A stretch of DNA of 64,000 nt from Streptomyces spinoverrucosus (lineage in GTDB: Bacteria > Actinomycetota > Actinomycetes > Streptomycetales > Streptomycetaceae): assembly GCF_006539505.1 (NCBI RefSeq), contig NZ_BJND01000007.1, positions 124,001 to 188,000 on the forward strand. Direction: 5' to 3'. Shown piece by piece: positions 41,652 through 49,709 of this stretch. The position numbers and the translations under genes are program-made. The first letter of the stretch is position 1, and the number at the start of each line of letters is the position of its first letter. The notes below the pieces were generated by a model, which searched no databases, was not told the DNA's origin, and saw only the letters and a program-made list of their open reading frames with translations.

Positions 41652-42164
41652 ATGCAGTTCGGGCGCACCTACGAGGAGTTCGAGGTCGGGGCGACGTACA
41701 AGCACTGGCCGGGCAAGACGGTCACCGAGTACGACGACCACCTGTTCTGTCTCCTCACCATGAACCACCACCCGCTCCACATGGACACCAACTATGCGGA
41801 GAAGACGACGGACTTCGGCAAGAACGTCGTCGTCGGGAACTACATCTACTCGCTGCTGCTCGGTATGTCCGTCCCGGACATCTCCGGCAAGGCGATCGCC
41901 AACCTGGAGATCGAGTCGCTCAAGCACGTGGCGCCGACCTTCCACGGCGACACGATCTACGGCGAGACGACCGTGCTGGACAAGTGGCCGTCGAAGTCGA
42001 AGAACGACCGCGGGATCGTCTACGTCGAGACCAAGGGCTACAAGCAGGACGGCACGCTGGTGTGCGTGTTCCGCCGCAAGGTGATGGTGCCGACCGAGAC
42101 GTACATCAAGGAGCGCGGCGGCGAGCAGCCGGGCCGCCCGGAGCTGAAGCAGCAGGAGAAGTAG
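41652..42164 (+). CDS. mch: MaoC-family mesaconyl-CoA hydratase
   Basis: 170 residues, single hot-dog domain. The N-terminal FGRTYEEFEVGATYKHWPGK and the hydratase motif LTMNHHPLHMDTNYAEKTTD, with its Asp/His pair, mark a MaoC-like (R)-hydratase. In the operon it should hydrate mesaconyl-C1-CoA to beta-methylmalyl-CoA. The full Mch of Rhodobacter has two fused domains of this type; this one is a single domain that would work as a dimer. GGAGG lies 10 nt before ATG 41652; an overlapping GTG at 41643 in frame is possible. Confidence 0.88.
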   Translation: MQFGRTYEEFEVGATYKHWPGKTVTEYDDHLFCLLTMNHHPLHMDTNYAEKTTDFGKNVVVGNYIYSLLLGMSVPDISGKAIANLEIESLKHVAPTFHGDTIYGETTVLDKWPSKSKNDRGIVYVETKGYKQDGTLVCVFRRKVMVPTETYIKERGGEQPGRPELKQQEK

Positions 42165-42166
42165 CC

Positions 42167-43372
42167 ATGGCCCGTCTCGCCCAGACCGCTGGTCTGACGG
42201 ACATCCAGCAGGAGATCCTCTCCACCGTCCGCGACTTCGTGGACAAGGAGATCATCCCGGTCGCGACCGAGCTGGAGCACCGCGACGAGTACCCGCAGCA
42301 GATCGTCGACGGCCTCAAGGAGCTGGGCCTGTTCGGCCTGATGATCCCGGAGGAGTACGGCGGCCTGGGCGAGTCCCTCCTGACGTACGCCCTCTGCGTC
42401 GAGGAGATCGCCCGCGGCTGGATGTCGGTGTCCGGCATCATCAACACGCACTTCATCGTGGCGTACATGCTCAAGCAGCACGGCACGCAGGAGCAGAAGG
42501 ACTACTTCCTGCCGAAGATGGCGGCCGGTGAGATCCGTGGCGCCTTCTCGATGTCGGAGCCGGGGCTGGGCTCCGATGTGTCGGCGATCACGTCGAAGGC
42601 GGTCCGTGACGGGGATGAATTCATCCTGAACGGTCAGAAGATGTGGCTGACCAACGGGGGTACGTCGTCCCTGGTCGCCGTTCTGGTGCGAAGTGACGAA
42701 GGTCACCCCGAGGGCACCGCGCCGCACAAGTCGATGACCACGTTCCTGGTCGAGAAGGAGCCCGGCTTCGGTGAGGTCCGTCCCGGTCTGACCATCCCGG
42801 GCAAGATCGACAAGATGGGCTACAAGGGCGTCGACACCACCGAGCTCATCATGGACGGCCTGCGGATTCCGGCCGATCGCGTGCTCGGCGGGGTCACCGG
42901 CCGCGGCTTCTACCAGATGATGGACGGCGTCGAGGTCGGCCGCGTCAATGTGGCGGCGCGTGGCTGTGGCGTCGCTCAGCGTGCGTTCGAACTCGGTGTC
43001 CGGTACGCCCAGCAGCGTCACACCTTCGGCAAGCCGATCGCCCAGCACCAGGCGATCCAGTTCAAGCTCGCCGAGATGGCTACCAAGGTCGAGGCCGCGC
43101 ATGCCATGATGGTCAACGCGGCACGCAAAAAGGACTCCGGGGAGCGAAACGACCTTGAGGCCGGGATGGCGAAGTACCTCGCCTCCGAGTACTGCAAGGA
43201 GGTCGTGGAGGATGCCTTCCGGATCCACGGCGGCTACGGCTTCTCCAAGGAGTACGAGATCGAGCGCCTCTACCGCGAGGCCCCGATGCTGCTGATCGGT
43301 GAAGGTACCGCCGAGATCCAGAAAATGATCATCGGCCGAAGGTTGCTCGAAGAGTATCGGTTCCAGGGCTGA
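42167..43372 (+). CDS. Acyl-CoA dehydrogenase (methylsuccinyl-CoA dehydrogenase candidate)
   Basis: 401 residues with the normal acyl-CoA dehydrogenase layout. AFSMSEPGLGSDVSAITSKA is the substrate/FAD loop, MWLTNGGTSSLVAVLVRSDE the middle sheet, and LYREAPMLLIGEGTAEIQKM the C-terminal helix with the likely catalytic Glu. Its place after mch and mcl makes oxidation of methylsuccinyl-CoA to mesaconyl-CoA the best guess. It is shorter than the roughly 550-residue Rhodobacter Mcd, so is a different lineage. It starts 2 bp after the mch stop. Confidence 0.85.
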   Translation: MARLAQTAGLTDIQQEILSTVRDFVDKEIIPVATELEHRDEYPQQIVDGLKELGLFGLMIPEEYGGLGESLLTYALCVEEIARGWMSVSGIINTHFIVAYMLKQHGTQEQKDYFLPKMAAGEIRGAFSMSEPGLGSDVSAITSKAVRDGDEFILNGQKMWLTNGGTSSLVAVLVRSDEGHPEGTAPHKSMTTFLVEKEPGFGEVRPGLTIPGKIDKMGYKGVDTTELIMDGLRIPADRVLGGVTGRGFYQMMDGVEVGRVNVAARGCGVAQRAFELGVRYAQQRHTFGKPIAQHQAIQFKLAEMATKVEAAHAMMVNAARKKDSGERNDLEAGMAKYLASEYCKEVVEDAFRIHGGYGFSKEYEIERLYREAPMLLIGEGTAEIQKMIIGRRLLEEYRFQG

Positions 43373-43381
43373 ATGTCTGGA

Positions 43382-43418
43382 AACGGGGTGTTTTCTTCGA
43401 GAAGAAGATCACACCCCG
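43382..43418 (+). terminator. Terminator of the ccr operon
   Basis: ACGGGGTGT (43382-43390) pairs with ACACCCCGT (43410-43418), and an inner TTCTTC/GAAGAA stem extends it. It lies 9 bp after the acyl-CoA dehydrogenase stop. Confidence 0.75.
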
Positions 43419-43542
43419 TAGGCACTCTTCGGCCGTCGACTCGGCTTCCTGACTTACCCAGTTGTGGCGCTTAGCCGCTACGATCGCCGGAAAGCCGCCG
43501 TCCCCCGTCAGAGCGCGGCATCATCCGCTACGAAGGTCATCC

Positions 43543-44199
43543 ATGCCCCACAGCCAAACCTCTGCACATCGCGACAGCCTGGTCGGCGTACGCCTCGCGC
43601 GCGGAGCATCGCCGTGGCTTCTGCCGACCGTCGCCACCGCAGCCCTCAGCCTGGCCCGCGCGCGCCGCTCCGGCGCAGCGAAGGCCGTCGCCGTCCCCGC
43701 CACCGCGCTCGCGGCGGGGATGCTGTGGTTCTTCCGCGACCCCGAGCGTGAGATCGCCCAGGGCCGGGTCATCTCGCCGGCCGACGGTGTGGTGCAGAGC
43801 ATCATGCCGTGGAAGGACGGACGCACCCGGGTCGCGATCTTCATGAGCCCGCTCAACGTCCACGTCAACCGCGCTCCCCTGGCCGGCACCGTGACGTCGG
43901 TCGAGCACGTCCCCGGCGGTTTCGTTCCTGCTTTCAACAAGGAGAGCGAGAACAACGAGCGGGTCGTGTGGCACTTCGACACCGAGCTCGGTGACATCGA
44001 GATGATCCAGATCGCCGGCGCCGTGGCCCGCCGTATCGTCCCCTACGTCCCGCAGGGCACCAAGGTCGAGCAGGGGGAGCGGATCGGCCTGATCCGCTTC
44101 GGCTCGCGCGTCGACCTGTACCTGCCGGAGGGCGTCGAGGTCGCGGTGGAGGTCGGCCAGAAGACCGTGGCTGGGGTGACTCGCATTGACCGTGACTGA
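43543..44199 (+). CDS. psd: Phosphatidylserine decarboxylase proenzyme
   Basis: 218 residues of the short Psd type. It has GMLWFFRDPEREI, VISPADGVVQSIMP, RVAIFMSPLNVHVNR and, near the end, the self-cleavage site RFGSRVDLYLPEG. Cleavage before the Ser makes the pyruvoyl cofactor and two subunits. It makes phosphatidylethanolamine from phosphatidylserine at the membrane; an N-terminal hydrophobic region (TALAAGMLWFF) anchors it. AAGGTC precedes the ATG at 43543; the frame upstream to 43462 lacks coding character. It overlaps pssA by 14 bp. Confidence 0.93.
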   Translation: MPHSQTSAHRDSLVGVRLARGASPWLLPTVATAALSLARARRSGAAKAVAVPATALAAGMLWFFRDPEREIAQGRVISPADGVVQSIMPWKDGRTRVAIFMSPLNVHVNRAPLAGTVTSVEHVPGGFVPAFNKESENNERVVWHFDTELGDIEMIQIAGAVARRIVPYVPQGTKVEQGERIGLIRFGSRVDLYLPEGVEVAVEVGQKTVAGVTRIDRD

Positions 44200-45037
44200 T
44201 CCCGGGACGCAGCCGGGCTGGGTCCCGGAGGCGGATGCGGAGGACGAAGAGGAGGAGATGCCCCTCTCTCTGCGCCTCTCGATAGCGGACACCCTCACCC
44301 TGGGCAACGCCACCTGCGGCTTCATGGCGGTGTACTTCACCACCACCGGCATCCTGATCCCGCACCTCACCGGCAGCCAGGAAACCGGCATGGCCCGCCA
44401 CAGCGCGGCCACGGCGGTCATCCTCATGCTCTGCGCCGCGGTCTTCGACCTGTTCGACGGCCTGGTCGCGCGCAAGCTGCGCTCCTCCCCCATGGGCGCC
44501 GAACTGGACAACCTCTCGGACCTGATCAGCTTCGGCCTGGCCCCGGCGTACTTCGTCCTGGTCTACGGCATGGTCGCCGACGACGCGCACCAGCGGGTGG
44601 CGGCGGTCGGCGCGATCGTCGTCCTGCTCGCCGTGGTGCTGAGACTCGCGAGATTCTCCTGTGTGACGCCGACGAACGGCATGTTCCAGGGCATGCCGAG
44701 CCCCTTCGGCGCGCTGACGGTCGTCGCGATCGTGCTGCTTGAGCTGCCGTTCGTGGCGACGCTGCTGGCGATCCTGGGCACCGCGTGGCTGATGGTGAGC
44801 CGCGTCGAGTACCCCAAGCCGCGGGGCCGCCTGGCCGGCGCGATGCTCACCTGGATCGTGCTGAGCATGGGTCTGCTGGTGGCCTGGGCCTTCGGCGCCC
44901 CCAGCGGGCAGCTGCTGCTGCAGACGGGCTGCGCGCTGCAGCTGGTCATGGGCGCGGTGATCCCGCTGTTCGCCACGGCCCGCCGGGTGAACAACTTCCG
45001 CGACAACCGGCGCGAGGCGCGGGCGGCCCAGCCGTAG
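44186..45037 (+). CDS. pssA: CDP-diacylglycerol-serine O-phosphatidyltransferase
   Basis: About 283 residues. The CDP-alcohol phosphotransferase signature reads DLFDGLVARKLRSSPMGAEL, continuing DNLSD, with all four Asp. Eight or so membrane helices follow. It makes phosphatidylserine, the substrate of Psd, whose gene it overlaps, so the two form a phospholipid operon. The N-terminus is very acidic (EADAEDEEEEM). The start may be TTG at 44186, which is spaced about 8 nt from GGGGTGA, or GTG at 44192; I prefer TTG on spacing. Confidence 0.92.
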   Translation: MTVTDPGTQPGWVPEADAEDEEEEMPLSLRLSIADTLTLGNATCGFMAVYFTTTGILIPHLTGSQETGMARHSAATAVILMLCAAVFDLFDGLVARKLRSSPMGAELDNLSDLISFGLAPAYFVLVYGMVADDAHQRVAAVGAIVVLLAVVLRLARFSCVTPTNGMFQGMPSPFGALTVVAIVLLELPFVATLLAILGTAWLMVSRVEYPKPRGRLAGAMLTWIVLSMGLLVAWAFGAPSGQLLLQTGCALQLVMGAVIPLFATARRVNNFRDNRREARAAQP

Positions 45038-45051
45038 CGCTCCGCTGGGTG

Positions 45052-45081
45052 GGGCCCCGGACCGGGTTGGGTTCGGGGCCC
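45052..45081 (+). terminator. Hairpin terminator after pssA
   Basis: GGGCCCCG and CGGGGCCC form perfect 8-bp arms around a 14-nt loop, starting 14 bp past the pssA stop, followed by TTCGCTTGT. Confidence 0.55.
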
Positions 45082-45117
45082 TTCGCTTGTCCGGAACCCG
45101 GCGTTGGTGCGGACCTC

Positions 45118-45190
45118 GCTGGGGGCTGCCGCCCCCAGACCCCCGCTTCGGCCCTGAACGGGCCTCGTCCTCAAACGCCGGACGGGCTGG
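45118..45190. repeat. Dispersed Streptomyces intergenic repeat
   Basis: Contains CTGGGGGC-TGCC-GCCCCCAG, then GACCCCCGCTTCGGCCCTGA, and a CTCAAACGCCGGACGGGCTG ending. I recognise this as a common repeat between convergent or unlinked genes in Streptomyces genomes, often near 3' ends. Confidence 0.65.
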
Positions 45191-45244
45191 TTGTTGCCGA
45201 CCGGCGCTGAAAGGTTCGAGCGGCGGGGGCGAGGAAACCCGAGC

Positions 45245-46393
45245 TCAGCCCAGGAAGTCCCGCGCGATCCGCTCCGCCGTCCGCTCCAGGATCGGACCGG
45301 CGTCCGCGATGCACTTCGCCACGTCCGGCTCGACCTCCGTCAGCGGGTACGCCCGCCGGATCCCCGCCTGCCCCAGCGCCTGAGGCGTCAGCGCAAGCCG
45401 CCCGCACACCGCGACGACCTCCTTGCCCGCCGCCCGTGCCGCCGCGGCAACCCCCGCCGGAGCCTTGCCGTGCAGGGTCTGCTCGTCCAGCGACCCCTCG
45501 CCGGTGATCACCAGATCCGCCCGCTCCAGCGCGGGCGCGAAGCCCAGTACGTCGAGCATGACCTCGATGCCGGGCCGGAAGCGCGCGCCGATCAGCAGGG
45601 CGCCGTACCCGATGCCACCCGCCGCACCGGCCCCCGGCGCCCCGGCGTACTCGCCCGCCTTCGGCCCCACGGCCTCCTCCAGCACCTTCGCGAAGTGCCC
45701 CAGCGCCGCGTCCAGCGTCGCCACGTCGTCCGGCGAGGCCCCCTTCTGCGGCCCGTACACCGCGGGCGCACCCTTCGGCCCGGTCAGCGGATTGTCGACA
45801 TCGCTGGCCAGCACCAGCTCCACCGAGGAAAGCCGCGCGTCCAGCCCCGACAGGTCGGCGGACGCCAGCTCGCCCAGCCCCCCGCCGCCCGGCGTCACCG
45901 GCTCCCCGTCGGCCGTCAGGAACCGCGCCCCGAGCGCGGACAGCATCCCCGCGCCGCCGTCCGTGGTCGCACTGCCCCCGACCCCGAAGACGATCGTGCG
46001 CGCCCCGGCGTCGAGGGCGGCCCGCAGCAGCTCCCCGGACCCGTACGTGGACGCCGTCAGCGGCGCGAAGACCCCGGCCGGCAGCCGCTGCAACCCGCTC
46101 GCCTCGGCCATCTCCACCACCGCGGTGTCGCCGCGCAGCGCGAACGCGGCCGTCACCTCGTGCCCAAGGGGCCCCGCGACCCGTACCTCACGCCGCTCGA
46201 ACCCGGCCGCGACCGCCGCGTCCACGGTCCCGTCGCCGCCGTCGGCCACGGGCAGCGCCTCCACGGCGAGGTCCGGCACGACGCGGCGCAGCCCGGCCGT
46301 CACCCGCTCGGCGACCTGTACGGCCGTCAGCGACCCCTTGAACTTGTCCGCGGCGATGAGCACCCCGCGGGCGCCGTCCACAGCGTCAGCCAC
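45245..46393 (-). CDS. glxK: Glycerate kinase (GarK/GlxK type)
   Basis: 382 residues, the standard length for the family. LIAADKFKGSLTAVQVAERV opens the chain, ALPVADGGDGTVDAAVAAG follows, and FGVGGSATTDGGAGMLSALG, VLASDVDNPLTGPKGAPAVY and DLVITGEGSLDEQTLHGKAP are hallmark segments. It phosphorylates D-glycerate to 2-phosphoglycerate, linking glyoxylate metabolism (and so perhaps the Mcl product) to glycolysis. The GTG start has GGGGA 8 nt upstream. It converges on pssA. Confidence 0.9.
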   Translation of the reverse strand: MADAVDGARGVLIAADKFKGSLTAVQVAERVTAGLRRVVPDLAVEALPVADGGDGTVDAAVAAGFERREVRVAGPLGHEVTAAFALRGDTAVVEMAEASGLQRLPAGVFAPLTASTYGSGELLRAALDAGARTIVFGVGGSATTDGGAGMLSALGARFLTADGEPVTPGGGGLGELASADLSGLDARLSSVELVLASDVDNPLTGPKGAPAVYGPQKGASPDDVATLDAALGHFAKVLEEAVGPKAGEYAGAPGAGAAGGIGYGALLIGARFRPGIEVMLDVLGFAPALERADLVITGEGSLDEQTLHGKAPAGVAAAARAAGKEVVAVCGRLALTPQALGQAGIRRAYPLTEVEPDVAKCIADAGPILERTAERIARDFLG

Positions 46394-46563
46394 CTTGTCT
46401 TCCCCTTGCTCTCCGGGCCCCGCGCACGTCAGGGCCAGTCGCGCCGCTGCGACCTTAACCGCAGGACACCCCCCACGTCATGCCCCTGCCCGGTCCCCGG
46501 AATCCCCCGGCTACCGGCTGAGGAGGGCCTGTGACGGTGGCCGGAAGTGGGTAAACCGGAACC

Positions 46564-47643
46564 ATGACCCCTGTGGGCAGCGAGCCAGAGCTCGCCGACC
46601 GCGTCCTGGGGGGCTGGCTGGGCCGGATCGCGGGCAACATGCTGGGCAAACCGGTCGAGCAGGGCGACCTGTGGACGCGGGACCGTATCGACGACTACCT
46701 GCGGCAGGCCTCCGCCCTGCCCCTCACCGACTACTTCCCCGAGCCGCCGCCCGGCGGTTCCGCCATCGAACTGCGTCCCGAGTGGCGTCAGTGCGTCCGG
46801 GGCCGTATCCACGGCAGCTGCCGCGACGACGACGTCGACTACGCGATCCTCGGCCTGGACCTGCTGGAGACCCACGGCTTCGGCTTCAGCACCGAGCAGG
46901 TCGGCGACCTGTGGCTGCTGCGGCTGCCGTATCTGCAGACCTTCACGGCCGAGCGGGCGGCGTACCGGAACCTCGCGAGCGGGCTGAAGCCGCCGCTGAC
47001 GGCGACGTACGACAACCCGTACCAGGAGTGGATCGGCGCTCTGATCCGCGCCGACATCTACGGCTGGACCTGCCCCGGCGCGCCCCGCCGCGCGGCCGCG
47101 CGGGCCCGCCGGGACGCGGTGCTCTCGCACACCGGCAACGGCGTCTACGGCGCGATGTGGGCGGCGGCGCTGATCTCGGCGGCGTTCACCGCGCCCACCG
47201 TCCGGCACGCCCTGGACGAGGCGCTGGCCGTCGTCCCGGCGAGCAGCCGCCTGGCGCGCACGGTCCGCCGGGTCATCTCGCTCCACGAGACCCGGATGAC
47301 CTGGGAGGACACGCTCACCACGGCGGCCGAGGAGACCGCCGGGCTGGGCTGGATCCACACGATCCCGAACGCCGCCGTGCTCACCGCGGGGCTGCTGTAC
47401 GGCGACGGCGACTTCACGCGGACGCTCGCGCTGACCGTCCGCGGCGGCCTGGACACGGACTCCAACGGCGCCACGGCGGGCTCGGTGGCCGGCGTGCTGA
47501 CCGGCGCGGACGCGATCCCGGCCCAGTGGAAGGAGCCCCTTGAGGACACGGTCCGCAGCGCGGTCTTCGGCTTCGACGGCGTCCGGATCAGCGAACTGGC
47601 GGAACGCACCCTGCGACTGGCGCAGGCGGAGTCAGAAGCGTAG
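46564..47643 (+). CDS. ADP-ribosylglycohydrolase family protein
   Basis: 359 residues. DRVLGGWLGRIAGNMLGKPV starts the all-helical DraG fold. CRDDDVDYAILGLDLLETHG gives the first metal Asp cluster, and GGLDTDSNGATAGSVAGVLT holds the second (D-T-D-x-N). These enzymes remove ADP-ribose from proteins or nucleic acids, or hydrolyse O-acetyl-ADP-ribose. It heads a plus-strand row with Nudix and Sir2 genes. A GTG 48 bases before would not help; ATG 46564 is used without a strong ribosome site. Confidence 0.88.
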   Translation: MTPVGSEPELADRVLGGWLGRIAGNMLGKPVEQGDLWTRDRIDDYLRQASALPLTDYFPEPPPGGSAIELRPEWRQCVRGRIHGSCRDDDVDYAILGLDLLETHGFGFSTEQVGDLWLLRLPYLQTFTAERAAYRNLASGLKPPLTATYDNPYQEWIGALIRADIYGWTCPGAPRRAAARARRDAVLSHTGNGVYGAMWAAALISAAFTAPTVRHALDEALAVVPASSRLARTVRRVISLHETRMTWEDTLTTAAEETAGLGWIHTIPNAAVLTAGLLYGDGDFTRTLALTVRGGLDTDSNGATAGSVAGVLTGADAIPAQWKEPLEDTVRSAVFGFDGVRISELAERTLRLAQAESEA

Positions 47644-47709
47644 GGCGGCGCGTTCCGGGGCCTCGTGCGCCGCAGAAGGCGGCCCTGTGCGCTGGTTACC
47701 CTGTCCAGG

Positions 47710-48201
47710 GTGACCACACCTGACTTCGCCACGTACATCGCGAGCCTGCCGCGCGTCCTCGCCGGTGCCGCCGCCCTCTTCCGGGACGCCGAGGGCCGTG
47801 TGCTACTCGTCGAGCCCAACTACCGTGACGGCTGGGCGCTGCCGGGCGGCACGATCGAGTCCGACGACGGCGAGACCCCACGGCAGGGCGCGCGCCGCGA
47901 GACCGCGGAGGAGATCGGCCTGGACCGCGAACTCGGGCGGCTGCTCGCCGTGGACTGGGTGCACGGAACGGCCCGGCCGCCGCTGGTGGCGTACCTATAC
48001 GACGGCGGAGTCCTGAGCCCGGAGGACATCAAGGCGATCCGGCTGCAGGAGGAGGAGCTGCTGTCGTGGCGCTTCGTCGCGCCCGCCGACCTCCTGGACC
48101 ACCTGCCCGGCGCCACGGGCCGCCGCGTGGTGGCCGCTCTGGACGCCCTGGAGAACGGCTCGGAGACGGTAGAGCTGGAGAACGGCCACCGGGTCGGCTG
48201 A
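47710..48201 (+). CDS. Nudix hydrolase
   Basis: 163 residues. The Nudix box is GGTIESDDGETPRQGARRET, continuing AEEIGL. The R-E-x-x-E-E-x-G-L part is intact, but the loop between the first Gly and the first Glu is two residues longer than the classical G-x5-E. The family cuts nucleoside diphosphates linked to another group, such as ADP-ribose, NADH or oxidised nucleotides. No other specificity motif is clear. GTG at 47710 is taken as start; ribosome site not obvious. Follows the ADP-ribosylglycohydrolase by 66 bp. Confidence 0.87.
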   Translation: MTTPDFATYIASLPRVLAGAAALFRDAEGRVLLVEPNYRDGWALPGGTIESDDGETPRQGARRETAEEIGLDRELGRLLAVDWVHGTARPPLVAYLYDGGVLSPEDIKAIRLQEEELLSWRFVAPADLLDHLPGATGRRVVAALDALENGSETVELENGHRVG

Positions 48202-48213
48202 CCCGGTCCGAGG

Positions 48214-48414
48214 TCAGCCCTCCACGTCCCGCGGCTTGGCGTCGACCTCGCGCAGTGCCTCGTCCCGCTGGGCGATCCTGGCCTCCGTGCGGTGGCCGCG
48301 CTCGATGTAGTCGCGCAGGACGACCTCGACGGTGTCCTGGGGGTTGCCGACGCCCGAGAGCACCATGGCCTCCACGACGAGTTCGGCGTCGAGCGAGACG
48401 TTGACCTTTGCCAT
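48214..48414 (-). CDS. VapB-like ribbon-helix-helix protein (orphan antitoxin candidate)
   Basis: 66 residues. MAKVNVSLDAELVVEAMVLS gives the short beta strand and first helix of a ribbon-helix-helix fold, as in VapB-type antitoxins; the second helix TVEVVLRDYIERGHRTEARI and a charged tail follow. Such proteins repress their own operon and neutralise a toxin. No PIN-domain or other toxin gene is adjacent. It is an inserted minus-strand gene between Nudix and Sir2. The ATG is well placed but the Shine-Dalgarno is weak. Confidence 0.65.
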   Translation of the reverse strand: MAKVNVSLDAELVVEAMVLSGVGNPQDTVEVVLRDYIERGHRTEARIAQRDEALREVDAKPRDVEG

Positions 48415-48495
48415 GCGCGGACCCTAGCAGCAGCCACGCCCAGCCGACCCGACAATCTGTTCGCCGTCCGCCCTCCCCGCCCTACCCTCGATCGC

Positions 48496-49221
48496 ATGAC
48501 CAAGCCCCTCGTCGCCATCCTCAGCGGCGCCGGCATCTCCACCGACTCCGGCATCCCGGACTACCGCGGCCCGAACGGCCTGTGGCGGCGGGATCCGGAG
48601 GCCGAGAAGCTCGTGACGTACGAGTACTACATGGGCGATCCGGAGATCCGTCGGCGCTCCTGGCAGATGCGGCGCAAGAACCGGACGCTGCAGGCGCAGC
48701 CGAACGCCGCGCACCGGGCGGTGGCGGAGCTGGAGCGGTCCGGGGTGCCGGTGCGGGTGATCACGCAGAACGTGGACGGGCTGCACCAGCTCGCCGGGAT
48801 GCCCGCCCGCAAGGTGCTCGAACTGCACGGCAGCGCGCGGAGTGTGGCGTGCACGGGCTGTCATGCGCGCGGCCCGATGGCGGACGCGATCGCGCGCGTC
48901 GAGGCCGGTGAGGACGATCCGGCGTGCCTGGAGTGCGGCGGGATCCTGAAGTCGGCGACCGTCATGTTCGGCGAGCGCCTCGATCCGGTCGTGCTGGGTG
49001 AGGCGCTCGCCATCAGCAAGGCCTGCCAGGTGTTCATCGCCGTCGGGACGAGTCTGCAGGTGCAGCCCGCCGCCGGGCTCGCGGGGGTCGCCGCCGACCA
49101 CGGCGCCCGCCTCGTCATCGTCAACGCCGAGCCGACGCCGTACGACGAACTCGCCGACGAGGTCGTACGGGAGCCGATCGGGACCGCGCTGCCGGAGCTG
49201 CTGCGCACGCTGAGTGACTAG
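48496..49221 (+). CDS. Sir2-family NAD-dependent deacylase
   Basis: 241 residues. The NAD site GAGISTDSGIPDYRG is at about 11-25, TQNVDGLHQLAG near 92, the catalytic His in LELHGSARSV near 111, and the zinc site uses CTGC and CLEC pairs. FGERLDPVVLGEA and AVGTSLQVQPAAGL are also standard. It removes acyl groups from lysine using NAD and releases O-acetyl-ADP-ribose and nicotinamide. No clear ribosome site precedes the ATG at 48496, so translation may be leaderless or coupled. Ends in a 4-bp overlap with ogt on the other strand. Confidence 0.9.
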   Translation: MTKPLVAILSGAGISTDSGIPDYRGPNGLWRRDPEAEKLVTYEYYMGDPEIRRRSWQMRRKNRTLQAQPNAAHRAVAELERSGVPVRVITQNVDGLHQLAGMPARKVLELHGSARSVACTGCHARGPMADAIARVEAGEDDPACLECGGILKSATVMFGERLDPVVLGEALAISKACQVFIAVGTSLQVQPAAGLAGVAADHGARLVIVNAEPTPYDELADEVVREPIGTALPELLRTLSD

Positions 49222-49700
49222 AACAGGCCCTCGCCGCGCTCGAAGTCCAGCAGGCGCTGCTTGCGTTCCAGGCCGCCGCCGTAGCCGGTGAGGCTGCCGC
49301 TCGCGCCGATCACGCGGTGGCAGGGGACGATGATGCCGATGGGGTTCTTGCCGTTGGCGAGGCCGACCGCGCGGGAGGCGTTGGGGTTGCCGAGGGCGTC
49401 GGCCAGTTCGCCGTACGAGCGGGTCTCGCCGTAGGGGATACGGCGGAGCTGGTCCCAGACGGTGCGCTGGAAGGGGGTGCCGTTCAAACGCAGTTCGAGG
49501 GTGAACTCCTTCAGCTCACCGCCGAAGTAGGCCGTCAACTGGTCGATGGTCTCACCGAAAGGCGTCTCGTCCCGTTCACCGAAGGTCTCCTCCGCCGGAC
49601 GGTGGCACTGGTCGGTCATGTACAAGCCGCACAGGACGCCGTCCTCGGCGACGAGGGTGAGGGGGCCGTACGGGCTGTCGATGACGGTGTGCTGTCGCAT
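49218..49700 (-). CDS. ogt: Methylated-DNA-protein-cysteine methyltransferase
   Basis: 160 residues. The acceptor site is IIVPCHRVIGASGSLTGYGG, with the catalytic Cys, and the DNA-binding helix lies in PYGETRSYGELADALGNPNA, then RAVGLANGKNP. It repairs O6-methylguanine by a suicidal methyl transfer. It starts 9 bp after the ada-alkA type gene, so both are likely induced together. Confidence 0.92.
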   Translation of the reverse strand: MRQHTVIDSPYGPLTLVAEDGVLCGLYMTDQCHRPAEETFGERDETPFGETIDQLTAYFGGELKEFTLELRLNGTPFQRTVWDQLRRIPYGETRSYGELADALGNPNASRAVGLANGKNPIGIIVPCHRVIGASGSLTGYGGGLERKQRLLDFERGEGLF

Positions 49701-49709
49701 GGGGAGTCC

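Noticed and set aside
48214..48414. Complete toxin-antitoxin pair
   Set aside because: Only an antitoxin-like gene is present; the flanking genes are a Nudix hydrolase and a Sir2 protein, with no toxin domain.
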